This document shows positions 35,521-44,412 of a stretch of DNA of 64,000 nucleotides, one piece after another (position 1 is the stretch's first letter; each line of letters starts with the position of its first letter). Location of the stretch: assembly GCF_009828095.1 (NCBI RefSeq), contig NZ_WTYP01000002.1, forward strand, positions 377,001 through 441,000, in the 5' to 3' direction. The position numbers and the translations under genes were made by a program. The stretch comes from Pontixanthobacter luteolus. Its GTDB lineage: Bacteria; Pseudomonadota; Alphaproteobacteria; Sphingomonadales; Sphingomonadaceae. Under the pieces are notes generated by a model, which was given only the letters and a program-made list of their open reading frames with translations, was not told the DNA's origin and ran no database searches.

Positions 35521-36603
35521 CTACTCCGCGCTCATGGCCTTGAGCTCGGCAATGCTGCTCGCGGCGACGACCTCGCCCGCCTTCAACCCCTCGGAAATCA
35601 CGGCCTGATCAGAAGTGGTTGCAACCACCGTGACCCTGCGCGGTTTGTATGCCTTGCCATCGCGCACGAAAACGTGATCGTCTCCGCCGATCCTCGTCAC
35701 GGCATTGGCGGGAACAGCCATGCCCTTTGTCCCTGCGCTGCCCTTGATCGTCACGCTGACATTGCGTCCGGCAACAATGCCAGGTGCAGCGCCGATACTG
35801 GCGCGCGCAAGCACGGCACGGGTGGCCGGATCAATCGATGGCGACACAGCAAGGATCTGACCACCGACAGTGATCCGCTCATCGCCTTCATTAGACAACA
35901 TGATCTCTACCGGCATGCCGGGTCTGACGGCTTTGGCCAGCCGTTCAGGCAGCTGCAGCTCGACCTGATAGGCGCCCTCGGCCTCTATCACGAAGGGGGC
36001 CTCCATCCCGTCTACTGGCCCGCCCGTTTCCGGGCCGACATGCGCAACCCGGCCTGAGATCGGCGCGGTCAGGGTCATCATGCCGTCGGGGCCAACGCCG
36101 CCAAGTGATGCAAGCCGTTGCTGTTCGGCGACGGTGGCGCGGGCTTGCGCCAATGCGGCTCTGGCTTCGTCGGCGCGCGCTTGAGCGATGACACCCTCTT
36201 CGGCAAGCTGGGTGAGCCGGTTGGCACGCGCTTCTGCCAAGCCGACTTCAGACCGGGCACGCGACAGGTCGCCACGAATCTGCACAGGCTCCGCAGAACG
36301 AACCAAGGCCAGCGGCTGGCCGCGGCGAACCGCTTGCCCTTCGATGACATAGACCCTCACTGCGGCACCGGGGAAAGGGGTGGTAACTGCGACCCGCGCC
36401 TCTGGCGGCAATGTCACCATTCCAAGCACCGTGCCGAGCGGGAGATCGCCAACTTCGCTTACTTTGACTGCATCTATGGCCAGGCCTGCCAGCGGATCGG
36501 CGGCAGCATCGGGAGCGGTTTCGGTCTCGACGGTGTCAGAACAGGCCGGAAGCGCCGCGAGAGCGGCAAGCAGGGCGATTGAGGCGAACAGACGGGGCTT
36601 CAT
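35521..36603 (-). CDS. Periplasmic adaptor of the metal RND pump (lipoprotein)
   Basis: A 360-residue membrane-fusion protein. The signal ends LPAC with Cys21, so it is lipid-anchored. The order is beta-barrel/lipoyl half (PFPGAAVRVYVIEGQAVRRGQPLALV), coiled-coil hairpin (about residues 110-165, Ala/Arg-rich), second lipoyl half (LTAPISGRVAHVGPETGGPV) and a C-terminal barrel (VPANAVTRIGGDDHVFV). It links the pump to the outer-membrane channel. Seven bases separate it from the pump gene. It lacks CusF-like or His-rich metal-binding extensions. Confidence 0.9.
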   Translation of the reverse strand: MKPRLFASIALLAALAALPACSDTVETETAPDAAADPLAGLAIDAVKVSEVGDLPLGTVLGMVTLPPEARVAVTTPFPGAAVRVYVIEGQAVRRGQPLALVRSAEPVQIRGDLSRARSEVGLAEARANRLTQLAEEGVIAQARADEARAALAQARATVAEQQRLASLGGVGPDGMMTLTAPISGRVAHVGPETGGPVDGMEAPFVIEAEGAYQVELQLPERLAKAVRPGMPVEIMLSNEGDERITVGGQILAVSPSIDPATRAVLARASIGAAPGIVAGRNVSVTIKGSAGTKGMAVPANAVTRIGGDDHVFVRDGKAYKPRRVTVVATTSDQAVISEGLKAGEVVAASSIAELKAMSAE

Positions 36604-36626
36604 GCCGCCCCTTTTGCTTTATGAAG

Positions 36627-36666
36627 CTGACAACAACTTGTCAGTTTGGCAGGATATTGTCAGTTT
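36627..36666. promoter_or_regulatory. TTGTCAG repeats in the divergent efflux/two-component promoter
   Basis: CTGACAA-CAAC-TTGTCAG (36627-36644) is a perfect 7-4-7 palindrome, and TTGTCAGTTT occurs twice in direct order (36638-36647 and 36657-36666, 19 bp apart). The site lies midway between the adaptor start (36603) and the response-regulator start (36709), so a dimer of that regulator could control both units. Confidence 0.55.
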
Positions 36667-36708
36667 TACGTACCATAGTGCCGCCAATTGTTGAGGAAGG
36701 CTCCGGCT

Positions 36709-37365
36709 ATGCGCCTGCTGGTGGTAGAAGACGATCCCGAACTTGGCCGGCGGCTGAGCGATCGCCTGCGCGCGGCAGATTTCGCCGTGGAACTGGCAAC
36801 CTGCCGCAACGAAGCGGAAGATTGGCCCGATGTCGGGGCAATGGCAGCGGTCATCCTCGATCTCGGCCTGCCTGATGGCGACGGGATCGATCTCTTGCGA
36901 CATTGGCGCAATGCCAGGGTCGAAACCCCGATCCTGATTTTGACCGCACGCGGCAGCTGGCAGGACAAGGTCGAAGGGCTCAACGCCGGAGCAGACGATT
37001 TTGTGGTCAAACCGGTGCGGTTCGAAGAATTACAGGCGCGGCTCAATGCGCTGTTCCGGCGTCAGCAAGGGACACGCAACAATTTGCTCGAAATTGGCGA
37101 CCTGTCGCTTGATCCAATTGCCCGAACGGTCGAACACGCTGGCGTCCCGCTGGCGCTTAGCAAACAGGAATTTCGCTTGCTTCACCTGTTTATGCGCCGT
37201 GCCGGACAGGTCATGTCGCAGGCCGATATCCTCGATGACCTGTATGAGCTGGATGCCGATCGCGAGCTCAACACGGTTGAAGTGCTGGTCGGCCGCTTAC
37301 GCCGCAAGATTGGGCGCGAGCATATCGTCACCCAGCGCGGCATGGGCTATCGTTTCGAGAAATGA
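36709..37365 (+). CDS. OmpR-family response regulator of the efflux islet
   Basis: A 218-residue regulator: receiver domain with acidic E7-D8-D9, phosphoacceptor Asp51 (AVILDLGLPDGDG) and Lys in VVKPVRFEELQAR, then an OmpR-type winged helix ending VEVLVGRLRRKIGREHIVTQRGMGYRFEK. The ATG at 36709 has GAGGAAGG about 9 nt before it; a TTG at 36688 is less likely. Overlaps the sensor gene by ATGA. It probably activates the divergent pump in response to metal. Confidence 0.93.
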   Translation: MRLLVVEDDPELGRRLSDRLRAADFAVELATCRNEAEDWPDVGAMAAVILDLGLPDGDGIDLLRHWRNARVETPILILTARGSWQDKVEGLNAGADDFVVKPVRFEELQARLNALFRRQQGTRNNLLEIGDLSLDPIARTVEHAGVPLALSKQEFRLLHLFMRRAGQVMSQADILDDLYELDADRELNTVEVLVGRLRRKIGREHIVTQRGMGYRFEK

Positions 37366-38726
37366 GCAGCCGTCCCGTACCCGGCAGCCTGCGGCTGCGA
37401 TTCCTCCTGGCGATCACGCTGTGGGTCGTGTTGGGTATCGGTGCTATCTGGTTTTCGGCTGTGGGCATCTTCAGCAAGCATGTCGAGGAATCCTATCACG
37501 AGGAACTGGAGGTCCATGTCCGCGAGTTGGGGCGGCTGGCCGAGGTTGGGCCGGATGGACAATTGCGACTGACACGGCCCCTGTCCGACCCGCGCTACGA
37601 GGAGCCATTGTCTGGCTTCTACTGGCAGATCACTGCTCGGAACCGGCAGGCCTTGCGATCGGAATCCATGACCCGCGGGACGCTGGACGAACATATCGCA
37701 CATTCGCCCGAGATCCTGCACACGCTAGAGAATGGCCCTTCTGGGCCCGCCATAACCTATGGCTTCACCCGCAAGGGGCCGTCGGACGAGGATATCCACT
37801 TCGTCATCGCCACCGATCAGAGCGAACTCGACAGGTTGATCGGCAGTTTCACCCGGGACCTCTCGCTGTGGCTTGTCGGTCTTGGCGTATTTTTGCTGGC
37901 AACCGGGATGGCGATCATCAGCTTCGGTCTGCATCCGCTGGACCGGCTGTCGGTTGCGATTGGTCGATTGCGGCGAGGCGAAGCGCAGGATCTCGAAGGC
38001 CGGTATCCAGCGGAAATCGCGCCGCTTGTCGCAGACCTGAACGCTTACCTGCACCAGAATGCCGACATGATTGCCAAGAGCCGGGTGCAGGCAGCCAACC
38101 TGGCTCATTCACTGCGCACCCCGCTCGCTGTAATCACCGACGAGGCGGAACGACTGGGCGAGACAGCCGGGGGGCGCGAACCGTCGAAAGTGTTGCTCGA
38201 CCAGGCACGCGCGATGGAGCAGCAGATCGATTTCCAACTCGCCCGCGCGCGTTCTTCGACCGGGCAACCGTATAGCGCGCGTTGGGTGCGCCTGCCGGAA
38301 GTAGCAGAGCCGATACTGCGAGCCATGAAAAGGCTGCATCCGGACAAGCACTTTGTTCTGGAGACTAACAATTGCGACGGCGTGCAACTGCCGCTGGATG
38401 AAGTCGATTATTCCGAATTGCTCTCGATCCTGCTCGACAATGCAGGGAAGTGGGCGACGCGCGAGGTCAAGCTGCAATTCGTTTGCGAGCCGAACCAGTC
38501 ATTCACCGCGCGTGTGATCGACGACGGTTCCGGAATGACCGAGAAAGAACTCTCACATGCTTTCGAGATCGGCTCGCGGTTCGACCGCCAGAAAAGCGGT
38601 TCAGGCCTCGGCCTGGCAATTGCCCGGGATCTCGCGGATGCGCTGGGACTGACACTCGATCTCAGCAATACACCTTCTGGCCTCGCGGCGACCGTTTGCT
38701 TTCACCCAGCTTCAATCGAACGCTGA
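37362..38726 (+). CDS. Sensor histidine kinase of the efflux islet
   Basis: A 454-residue membrane kinase: first helix LRFLLAITLWVVLGIGAIWFS, a periplasmic sensor domain of about 130 residues, a second helix (LSLWLVGLGVFLLATGMAII), HAMP-like linker, HisKA box LAHSLRTPL with His249, N-box ILLDNAGKWA, and G-box GSGLGLAIARDLADALG. The periplasmic loop is neither Cys- nor His-rich. Cotranscribed with the response regulator by ATGA overlap. Confidence 0.92.
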   Translation: MSSRPVPGSLRLRFLLAITLWVVLGIGAIWFSAVGIFSKHVEESYHEELEVHVRELGRLAEVGPDGQLRLTRPLSDPRYEEPLSGFYWQITARNRQALRSESMTRGTLDEHIAHSPEILHTLENGPSGPAITYGFTRKGPSDEDIHFVIATDQSELDRLIGSFTRDLSLWLVGLGVFLLATGMAIISFGLHPLDRLSVAIGRLRRGEAQDLEGRYPAEIAPLVADLNAYLHQNADMIAKSRVQAANLAHSLRTPLAVITDEAERLGETAGGREPSKVLLDQARAMEQQIDFQLARARSSTGQPYSARWVRLPEVAEPILRAMKRLHPDKHFVLETNNCDGVQLPLDEVDYSELLSILLDNAGKWATREVKLQFVCEPNQSFTARVIDDGSGMTEKELSHAFEIGSRFDRQKSGSGLGLAIARDLADALGLTLDLSNTPSGLAATVCFHPASIER

Positions 38727-38857
38727 ACGATGAAGATAGGGCGCAATGCTGCACAGCTGCGCTCAATCGCCGCGTGGCCCTTGGCGTCTGATGTTTTCCG
38801 GAATGGCTGGACCAATGGTTCTGCACCTGATGCGCAAACCGCGCATAAATAGAAATA

Positions 38858-38934
<77 letters not shown>

Positions 38935-38952
38935 CGATCAGTCAGGGGAGCG

Positions 38953-38981
38953 CGCTTAGCAAAGCGGGTTGCGGCTTGCCA
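38953..38981 (-). promoter_or_regulatory. Candidate promoter of tRNA-Arg
   Basis: On the minus strand TGGCAA (38976-38981) and TAAGCG (38953-38958) are separated by 17 bp, 18 bp before the tRNA 5' end. The -35 is poor; the -10 equals that proposed for rpmB. It lies on the chromosomal side of the islet. Confidence 0.3.
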
Positions 38982-39031
38982 GCGTTATTCGTGCAGCTTG
39001 CTGCAAACGGCACCGCTGCATAAGGAAGGGC

Positions 39032-40003
39032 ATGTCTGCCGGCGTTCCATCCAGTCGATTGCTCGGCTCTTCTATAGTCGTCACGGGTACGCACTATTCG
39101 ATGACGACGTTGGCAGGGCGGTTGCTTGCTGCAGCAGATGAATTTCACCTTCTGCACGAACCGACCAACCCGCAGCCGACGCTCAGTTACGATTCGATCC
39201 AGCCGCAGCGGTGGTATGAATATTACGATGCCGCCCGTTACAGTGAGCTGCGCCGGTTTCTCGAGCAAGCGCTGGCTGCCGGCGATCTGACTGAGCAGAT
39301 CGCAACAAGAGCCTCAGGCGCACGATCACCGCGTGATGCGATGCGAGTGTTGCGGTACGCACAGCGTAAACTTCCGATGCGACTTGCCCCCAGGCCGGCC
39401 ATCCTCAAGGACCCGTTCATGGCGTTTTCCGCGCGGACTTTGCAGGCAGAGGATGGTCTGAAAGTCGTGCTGACGGTCAGGCATCCTTGCGCTTTCGCGG
39501 AAAGCTTTGTCAGGGCAGGACGCGCTTTCGACTTCAACAATCTGATGCAGCCAGCCTTGCTTGAGGCCTTGCCAGGAGAAGCCGGTACGATAAGCGAGTT
39601 GGCGAATGCCCCTCCGCCGCTCACCGAACAGGCAGCGCATCTGTGGCGAATCGTCTATGGTTTCGCGGCACAGTTCCTCCTGCCTGATCCTCACACATTC
39701 CTCCTGTCGCAAGATCGGTTGGTGAGCCAAACGCGGGATACGGTCGATGCCCTGTTTGCATTTGCCGGCGCGAGGCAGAGTGCATCGGTGAAGACCTTCC
39801 TTGCCAAAAACCTGCAATCAGCAGGCACCGATTTCTCCGGTTCTGCATCTTATATCCGGCGCGACAGCGAGGCGGTTCTGGACAAATGGCGCATGCGATT
39901 GAGCGCGGCTGACCGCGATCTGGTTCGCGAACTGACCGGAGGAATCACGGCGCAACTCGGTTATCGTGAAGCGAGCTGGCATATCGCCGGGGAGCCGCGT
40001 TAG
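39032..40003 (+). CDS. Sulfotransferase-family protein
   Basis: A 323-residue P-loop protein. [20 protein letters not shown] occupies the place of the PAPS 5'-phosphosulfate loop, but the usual PRSGTT is altered to [15 protein letters not shown] and [16 protein letters not shown] correspond to the 3'-phosphate-binding region. [19 protein letters not shown] is a typical C-terminal segment. The acceptor is unknown. Start ATG 39032 follows AAGGAAGG; it begins about 100 bp from the tRNA-Arg. Confidence 0.7.
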   Translation: MSAGVPSSRLLGSSIVVTGTHYSMTTLAGRLLAAADEFHLLHEPTNPQPTLSYDSIQPQRWYEYYDAARYSELRRFLEQALAAGDLTEQIATRASGARSPRDAMRVLRYAQRKLPMRLAPRPAILKDPFMAFSARTLQAEDGLKVVLTVRHPCAFAESFVRAGRAFDFNNLMQPALLEALPGEAGTISELANAPPPLTEQAAHLWRIVYGFAAQFLLPDPHTFLLSQDRLVSQTRDTVDALFAFAGARQSASVKTFLAKNLQSAGTDFSGSASYIRRDSEAVLDKWRMRLSAADRDLVRELTGGITAQLGYREASWHIAGEPR

Positions 40004-40040
40004 CGATTTGGCAAGCGATCGGGCGTAAAAGGCGAATCCT

Positions 40041-40442
40041 ATGGACGCCTCTCCAACCAAATTCCTCACGCCCGACCGGGCCGACCACAAGGTCGCCGCG
40101 GGTAATAATTTGAGCCGCCAATGGGCTGCGGTGCAGGATGCCGCAGCAGCGGTGGCGATGCTGGCGGGAATGCCTGCTGAAAAACCTTCGCAGAAAATGC
40201 GCAATTTTCCCGCGCTGATCAGGGATGTCGATGGCTGGCAGCTGGATCTGGCGCGGAATCAGGTTTCGGACATGGCCGCGATGATGCAGCCGGGCCTCGC
40301 CGCCCTGCTTGCGACCAAGGCACGCGGACAAAACGGCACGTCCGCCGCACTGACTCTGTGGCATGAATATGTCGCGGCGCGCGATGCCTTGCTTGCACTG
40401 CTACCGGAAAGCGGCGCGATGGGGCCGCGCCGGTCCGCATGA
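40041..40442 (+). CDS. Protein of unknown function, 133 residues
   Basis: A soluble, Ala-rich, probably all-helical protein (AAVQDAAAAVAMLAGMP; SDMAAMMQPGLAALLATKARG; LWHEYVAARDALLALLP). No signal peptide, metal motif or domain that I recognise. It lies between the sulfotransferase and mmcB on the same strand, ending 37 bp before the SOS box, so it is probably not SOS-controlled. Confidence 0.6.
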   Translation: MDASPTKFLTPDRADHKVAAGNNLSRQWAAVQDAAAAVAMLAGMPAEKPSQKMRNFPALIRDVDGWQLDLARNQVSDMAAMMQPGLAALLATKARGQNGTSAALTLWHEYVAARDALLALLPESGAMGPRRSA

Positions 40443-40479
40443 ATTTTTTGGGCCAGTTTGCCTGCACCATCTTGATCAA

Positions 40480-40494
40480 GTTCTTGCTATGTTC
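40480..40494 (+). promoter_or_regulatory. LexA (SOS) box of mmcB
   Basis: GTTC-TTGCTAT-GTTC exactly matches the alphaproteobacterial LexA consensus GTTC-N7-GTTC. It ends 11 bp before the mmcB start codon, where bound LexA would block transcription. Confidence 0.8.
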
Positions 40495-40505
40495 CAACAA
40501 GAGGC

Positions 40506-41057
40506 ATGGCTCAGACACCAGTGATTCACCCGAACCAGACCAACACCGCCGCGAATGCCGCGGCCAGCGCGCGGCGTGGTTCTGAAGTCGCTGCGCCGCT
40601 AGATGCCAAGGCCCTCTCGCGCGGTATCCTGCGCTTGTTCGGCCGTAACGATATCTGGTGCCTGCCCGAAATGCCCTTGCGCAACGGGCGCCGGGCGGAC
40701 CTGATGGGCATGGACCCCAAAGGCCGGATCGTGATCGTTGAAATAAAGGTTAGCCGGGCAGACCTGCTGGGCGACAACAAGTGGCCCGATTATCTCGATT
40801 TCTGCGACCGTTTTTACTGGGGCGTTCCGCCCGGTCTCGACCGCTCCGCCCTGGAAACAGAGGCATACCAGCCGGATTGCTGTGGGATCATCGTTGCCGA
40901 TTCCTACGATGCGGAAATCATCAGACCTGCCCCTTCGCACCCGCTGGCTGCCGCGCGCCGTAAAGTCGAAATAGAACGATTGGCGCGGGCTTCGTTGAGG
41001 CGGCAGGTAACTGCGAGTGACCCTGAATGCTCAGCTTGGGCCCGCACACAGGGCTGA
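40506..41057 (+). CDS. mmcB: MmcB-family DNA repair protein
   Basis: A 183-residue protein with a PD-(D/E)XK-like core: WCLPEMPLRNGRRADLMGMDPKGRIVIVEIKVSRADLLGDNKWPDYLDFCDRF split over short strands, including Asp of RADLM and E-x-K of VEIKVS. MmcB in Caulobacter is an SOS-induced protein needed for mitomycin C resistance. The first 30 residues are low-complexity. The perfect LexA box just upstream supports the assignment. Confidence 0.9.
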   Translation: MAQTPVIHPNQTNTAANAAASARRGSEVAAPLDAKALSRGILRLFGRNDIWCLPEMPLRNGRRADLMGMDPKGRIVIVEIKVSRADLLGDNKWPDYLDFCDRFYWGVPPGLDRSALETEAYQPDCCGIIVADSYDAEIIRPAPSHPLAAARRKVEIERLARASLRRQVTASDPECSAWARTQG

Positions 41058-41119
41058 AGCGGCCTGGCTGTTTCAGCAATTAGGGCCTGTCGCATCGGCC
41101 CCGCCTGCGGCATACAGCA

Positions 41120-41845
41120 ATGATGATGACCGCGATCCTCCTGTCTGCAATTGCCATGACGGCGATTGTCGCGGTGCGTTATCTTTTGACCAGCGGAATG
41201 TTTGCCTGGGCAACCAAGCGCGTTAGGCCAGGCCTGTATGGCAAGCTGTCGCGGCAGATCCGGTCGGAAATCGGCTGGTCGCTGCTCTCAGCCGCTATTT
41301 ATGGTATCCCTGCCGGCGTGGTTGCGTGGGGCTGGCAAAACCTGGGCTGGACCCGGATTTACACTGACCTGTCCGAGTTTCCGCTATGGTATCTGCCGGT
41401 ATCGCTGTTCGCATATCTGTTCCTGCACGATACGTGGTTTTACTGGACGCATCGCTGGATGCATCAGCCCCGCCTGTTCAAGATCGCCCATGCCGTACAT
41501 CACGCCAGCCGCCCGCCAACCGCTTGGGCAGCGATGAGCTTCCATCCGGTCGAGGCCATCAGTGGGGCATTTGTCATCCCGGCGCTGGTATTTCTGATCC
41601 CGGTCCATATCGGCATTCTGGGACTGGTATTGGCAATCATGACAATCATGGGAGTCACCAATCACATGGGGTGGGAAATGTTCCCCCGCGCACTTATTCA
41701 TTCAAGGTTGGGGAACTGGCTGATAACCGCCAGCCACCACCAGCGTCATCACGAGGCATACACATGCAATTTCGGCCTATACTTCCGGTTCTGGGACAGG
41801 GTCTGCGGGACAGATCGCGGCATTTCGGACGCTTTTGCAAAATAG
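41120..41845 (+). CDS. Fatty acid hydroxylase / sterol desaturase superfamily protein
   Basis: A 241-residue membrane di-iron protein with about four to five hydrophobic segments and the His boxes HDTWFYWTHRWMH, HAVHHASR and HHQRHHEA. Relatives hydroxylate or desaturate lipids, carotenoids or sphingoid bases; the ring hydroxylase CrtZ/CrtR and sphingolipid hydroxylases share the fold. The start is ATG 41120, the first of three consecutive-Met codons. Its stop lies 2 bp before a DUF2141 gene. Confidence 0.85.
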   Translation: MMMTAILLSAIAMTAIVAVRYLLTSGMFAWATKRVRPGLYGKLSRQIRSEIGWSLLSAAIYGIPAGVVAWGWQNLGWTRIYTDLSEFPLWYLPVSLFAYLFLHDTWFYWTHRWMHQPRLFKIAHAVHHASRPPTAWAAMSFHPVEAISGAFVIPALVFLIPVHIGILGLVLAIMTIMGVTNHMGWEMFPRALIHSRLGNWLITASHHQRHHEAYTCNFGLYFRFWDRVCGTDRGISDAFAK

Positions 41846-41847
41846 CG

Positions 41848-42282
41848 ATGTTCGTGCCGGCGGCAGCCCTGCTGGCCGGCAATTCCCCGGTTCGGCCTGA
41901 ACCGGTCGGCGCCTCCATCAAAGTGACGGCCACGGAACTCCGTTCAGCCAAGGGCGTGGTCCGCGCCTGTATGACGACCAACGCAGACCGGTTTCCCAAA
42001 TGCCGGGGCGACGCAAACGCCTACAGCGTGGTCGTTCCTGCGGCGGAAACGGTGTCTTTCACCTTCCGCAACGTGAAGCCCGGACGATACGCAATCGCTC
42101 TGCTGCATGACGAGAATGACAACGGAAAGGCTGATCGCGCACTGATGATGATGCCTACCGAAGGCTTCGGCTTCTCCCGCGATGCAAAGGTCAGGATGGG
42201 TCCGCCAAAATTCCGCGATGCTGCGTTTGACGTCACAGCAGCAGATCAATCGCAGCCGATCCGCATGCGTTACATGCTGTAA
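41848..42282 (+). CDS. DUF2141-family exported protein, second copy
   Basis: A 144-residue protein with a weak signal peptide (MFVPAAALLAGNSP). CMTTNADRFPKCRGDA, FRNVKPGRYAIALLHDENDNGKAD and RMRYML are the DUF2141 marks shared with the product at 25664-26161. The DENDNGKAD loop is calcium-site-like. No ribosome-binding site precedes ATG 41848, which suggests coupling to the hydroxylase gene; an earlier ATG at 41764 is possible. Confidence 0.75.
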   Translation: MFVPAAALLAGNSPVRPEPVGASIKVTATELRSAKGVVRACMTTNADRFPKCRGDANAYSVVVPAAETVSFTFRNVKPGRYAIALLHDENDNGKADRALMMMPTEGFGFSRDAKVRMGPPKFRDAAFDVTAADQSQPIRMRYML

Positions 42283-42368
42283 CACAAGGGTTTTCATGAC
42301 CCTTCCAGACGCCATTGCATCGCGGGCGCAAAGAAACGCACTTAACAGTATATTTACTACACGCCGCC

Positions 42369-42403
42369 AAAAGGTCCCTTGAACTTTTACCAAGGGGGCT
42401 TTT
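42369..42403 (+). promoter_or_regulatory. Hairpin enclosing the ribosome-binding site of the acidic PAS gene
   Basis: 42369-42381 pairs with 42391-42403 over 13 positions (one G-T, one G-G mismatch) with a 9-nt loop. The 3' arm includes AAGGGGG, the only Shine-Dalgarno-like element before ATG 42410, and ends in TTTT. It could work as a translational gate or as a terminator for the DUF2141 gene. Confidence 0.45.
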
Positions 42404-42409
42404 CGGGCC

Positions 42410-44362
42410 ATGGACACGTTTCGCGGAAATTTCAGCTCGGCTGATTACGATGCCGACGATCGCGACTTCGACGATGGTGAAGACGAAACCGGACGCGAAT
42501 TGCCGCCTGCGGCAATCGGTACGGACGAGCGCCGTATGCAAGTGCGTGCCTACAACCACTGGGCCAGCCTGCTGGAAGACCGCAGCTTCCCATCAATCGA
42601 AGACCTTGAGCCTGAAACTATCAACGATTTTGGGCCTTTCAGCGTGCTGCTCGATTTCACCTCGGGCATTGAAGATCCGGCAATCCAGTACCTTGGCAAC
42701 GAACTTGCGGGCGAGTGTGGTACGCATGACGAAATCGAGCGCCTATCGGACGTGCCGAGCCGGTCGCTGCTTAGCCGAATTACCGATCACTACATGCAGA
42801 TTCTCGCGAATCAGGCGCCGATCGGGTTCGAAGCCGAATTCGTAAACCAGCGCGGCGTGACGATCCTGTACCGCGGCATCCTGCTGCCTTACTCAAGTGA
42901 CGGCGACACGATCGATTTCATTTACGGAGTGATCAACTGGAAGGAAATGGCCGACCAGATCACAACCGATGAACTGCTGCTGGAAATTGACCAGGCGCTG
43001 GATAGCGGTGAGCTGGAAGCCGAGGGATCGGGTGCAGACGCCGATGGCATCGCCGATCCGATCGACGCACCGCTAGACCTCGAAAACGAGATTGGAACCA
43101 TCGATGCGAGCGGTATGCTCGACCTCGGCGAGTTCGAAGACAGCGAGACCGAAGGGGAAGAGGAAGAGGGCTTCCCTGCCCCGGCATTCGGCGCGGACAA
43201 CGCAGACTATTCGGCAGAAATCACTGCAAACGATGATTTGGAAGACGCAGATGAAGCGGCTGTCCAACGCCTTTCATCCCTGATCCAGCCGCGCGAGCGC
43301 AAGCAGAACCCGCTAGCGGGAAGCTTCGACGAGGACGATTGGGAAGACGCCGACGACGGCGAACAATTCCACGATCCCCTGGCCGCCATGCGCGCAGAAG
43401 ATCAAATATCCGGCGGCGCGGAATATGGCGGCGAAGACAGCAGCGAAGACGGCGTAGCTCCGCTCGGCGCGTCACCTTTGCTCAAGAAAAAGACCAAGAC
43501 GCTTGGCCACGGCCTCGGTTCGATGTTCGAAACCTCGGAAAACAACTTCGACGATGATCTCGATGAAGAAGACATCGAAGAGCTGGAAGATTTCGACACA
43601 ACTGATGATCTCCGCATCAGCGGCGTCCCGGACACAGGCCTCGCTGATGCTCCCGCAGGGTTTGACGAGCAGGAAGAGCCTGCTGCCCCCGCAACAGAGA
43701 TCGAGGAAGAGGTTCCGGCTGCGGAAACCGTACTGCTTGGCGCTTCTGACGCTGCGGAAGGCGATCTGTATGATTGCCTGGCCGAAGCGCGCGAACTGGC
43801 GCAGATCGCCAACACGTCAGAAGACCGCACCCGCACCGCACTGTATAACGCAGTTGGCCGCGCATATGATGTGAGCCTGGCTGCGCAGGAATCGCCCGAA
43901 GACTTCGAAGAACTGATCGAGGAAAACGGCCTTACGGTGCAGGAACGTGCGCCAATGACGCCAGTGGTCAAGCTGGTTTTCGGTGCCGATTACGACAAGA
44001 CACGCCTAACCGAATATGCTGCCGTTCTGCAGCATGCGCAGCGCCTCGAGATCGAGCGCGGGGGACTGTCACGCTTCCTGTCCGAAGCGGAAGGCGGGCT
44101 CAAGGCCGTGGTTCAGGCCGAACGCCGCATCCGCAAGGAAGAAAGCGGAAAGACAGTCGATCCGGTTGATGAAATTCGTCCGGCTCTGGCAGAAAAGCTG
44201 CGCGAATTGGAACACCGCCCGCTGAGCGAAATTTCGGCAGATGGCGCGGAATTCGGTGCAGTATTGATACGCCGGCTGGACAGCGGCGAAATCGTGTTCG
44301 TTGCCGAAGTTTCCGACGATATTCCGCTGCTTGAGAAAGTTGCCCGCAAGGTCGCCGGATAA
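42410..44362 (+). CDS. Large acidic protein with N-terminal PAS-like domain
   Basis: A 650-residue protein. Residues about 45-185 (HWASLLEDRSFPSIEDLEP, FGPFSVLLDF, FEAEFVNQRGVTILYRGILLPYS, DFIYGVINWKEM) resemble the PAS_5 domain of alphaproteobacteria. Residues about 200-440 are acidic and low-complexity, rich in DDE runs (FDEDDWEDADDGEQF, DDDLDEEDIEELEDFD). The C-terminal 200 residues are helical with a basic segment (RLEIERGGLSRFL, ERRIRKEE). No catalytic domain is seen. Function unknown; a scaffold or polar-organising role is conceivable. Confidence 0.75.
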   Translation: MDTFRGNFSSADYDADDRDFDDGEDETGRELPPAAIGTDERRMQVRAYNHWASLLEDRSFPSIEDLEPETINDFGPFSVLLDFTSGIEDPAIQYLGNELAGECGTHDEIERLSDVPSRSLLSRITDHYMQILANQAPIGFEAEFVNQRGVTILYRGILLPYSSDGDTIDFIYGVINWKEMADQITTDELLLEIDQALDSGELEAEGSGADADGIADPIDAPLDLENEIGTIDASGMLDLGEFEDSETEGEEEEGFPAPAFGADNADYSAEITANDDLEDADEAAVQRLSSLIQPRERKQNPLAGSFDEDDWEDADDGEQFHDPLAAMRAEDQISGGAEYGGEDSSEDGVAPLGASPLLKKKTKTLGHGLGSMFETSENNFDDDLDEEDIEELEDFDTTDDLRISGVPDTGLADAPAGFDEQEEPAAPATEIEEEVPAAETVLLGASDAAEGDLYDCLAEARELAQIANTSEDRTRTALYNAVGRAYDVSLAAQESPEDFEELIEENGLTVQERAPMTPVVKLVFGADYDKTRLTEYAAVLQHAQRLEIERGGLSRFLSEAEGGLKAVVQAERRIRKEESGKTVDPVDEIRPALAEKLRELEHRPLSEISADGAEFGAVLIRRLDSGEIVFVAEVSDDIPLLEKVARKVAG

Positions 44363-44412
44363 ATCACCGGAACTGCTATTGAATTGCACCGCAAGATGTC
44401 TAGCGTCGCGCG

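Noticed and set aside
41386-41847. N-terminal extension of the DUF2141 frame to 298 residues
   Set aside because: This part overlaps the fatty-acid hydroxylase gene out of frame and has no sensible protein features.
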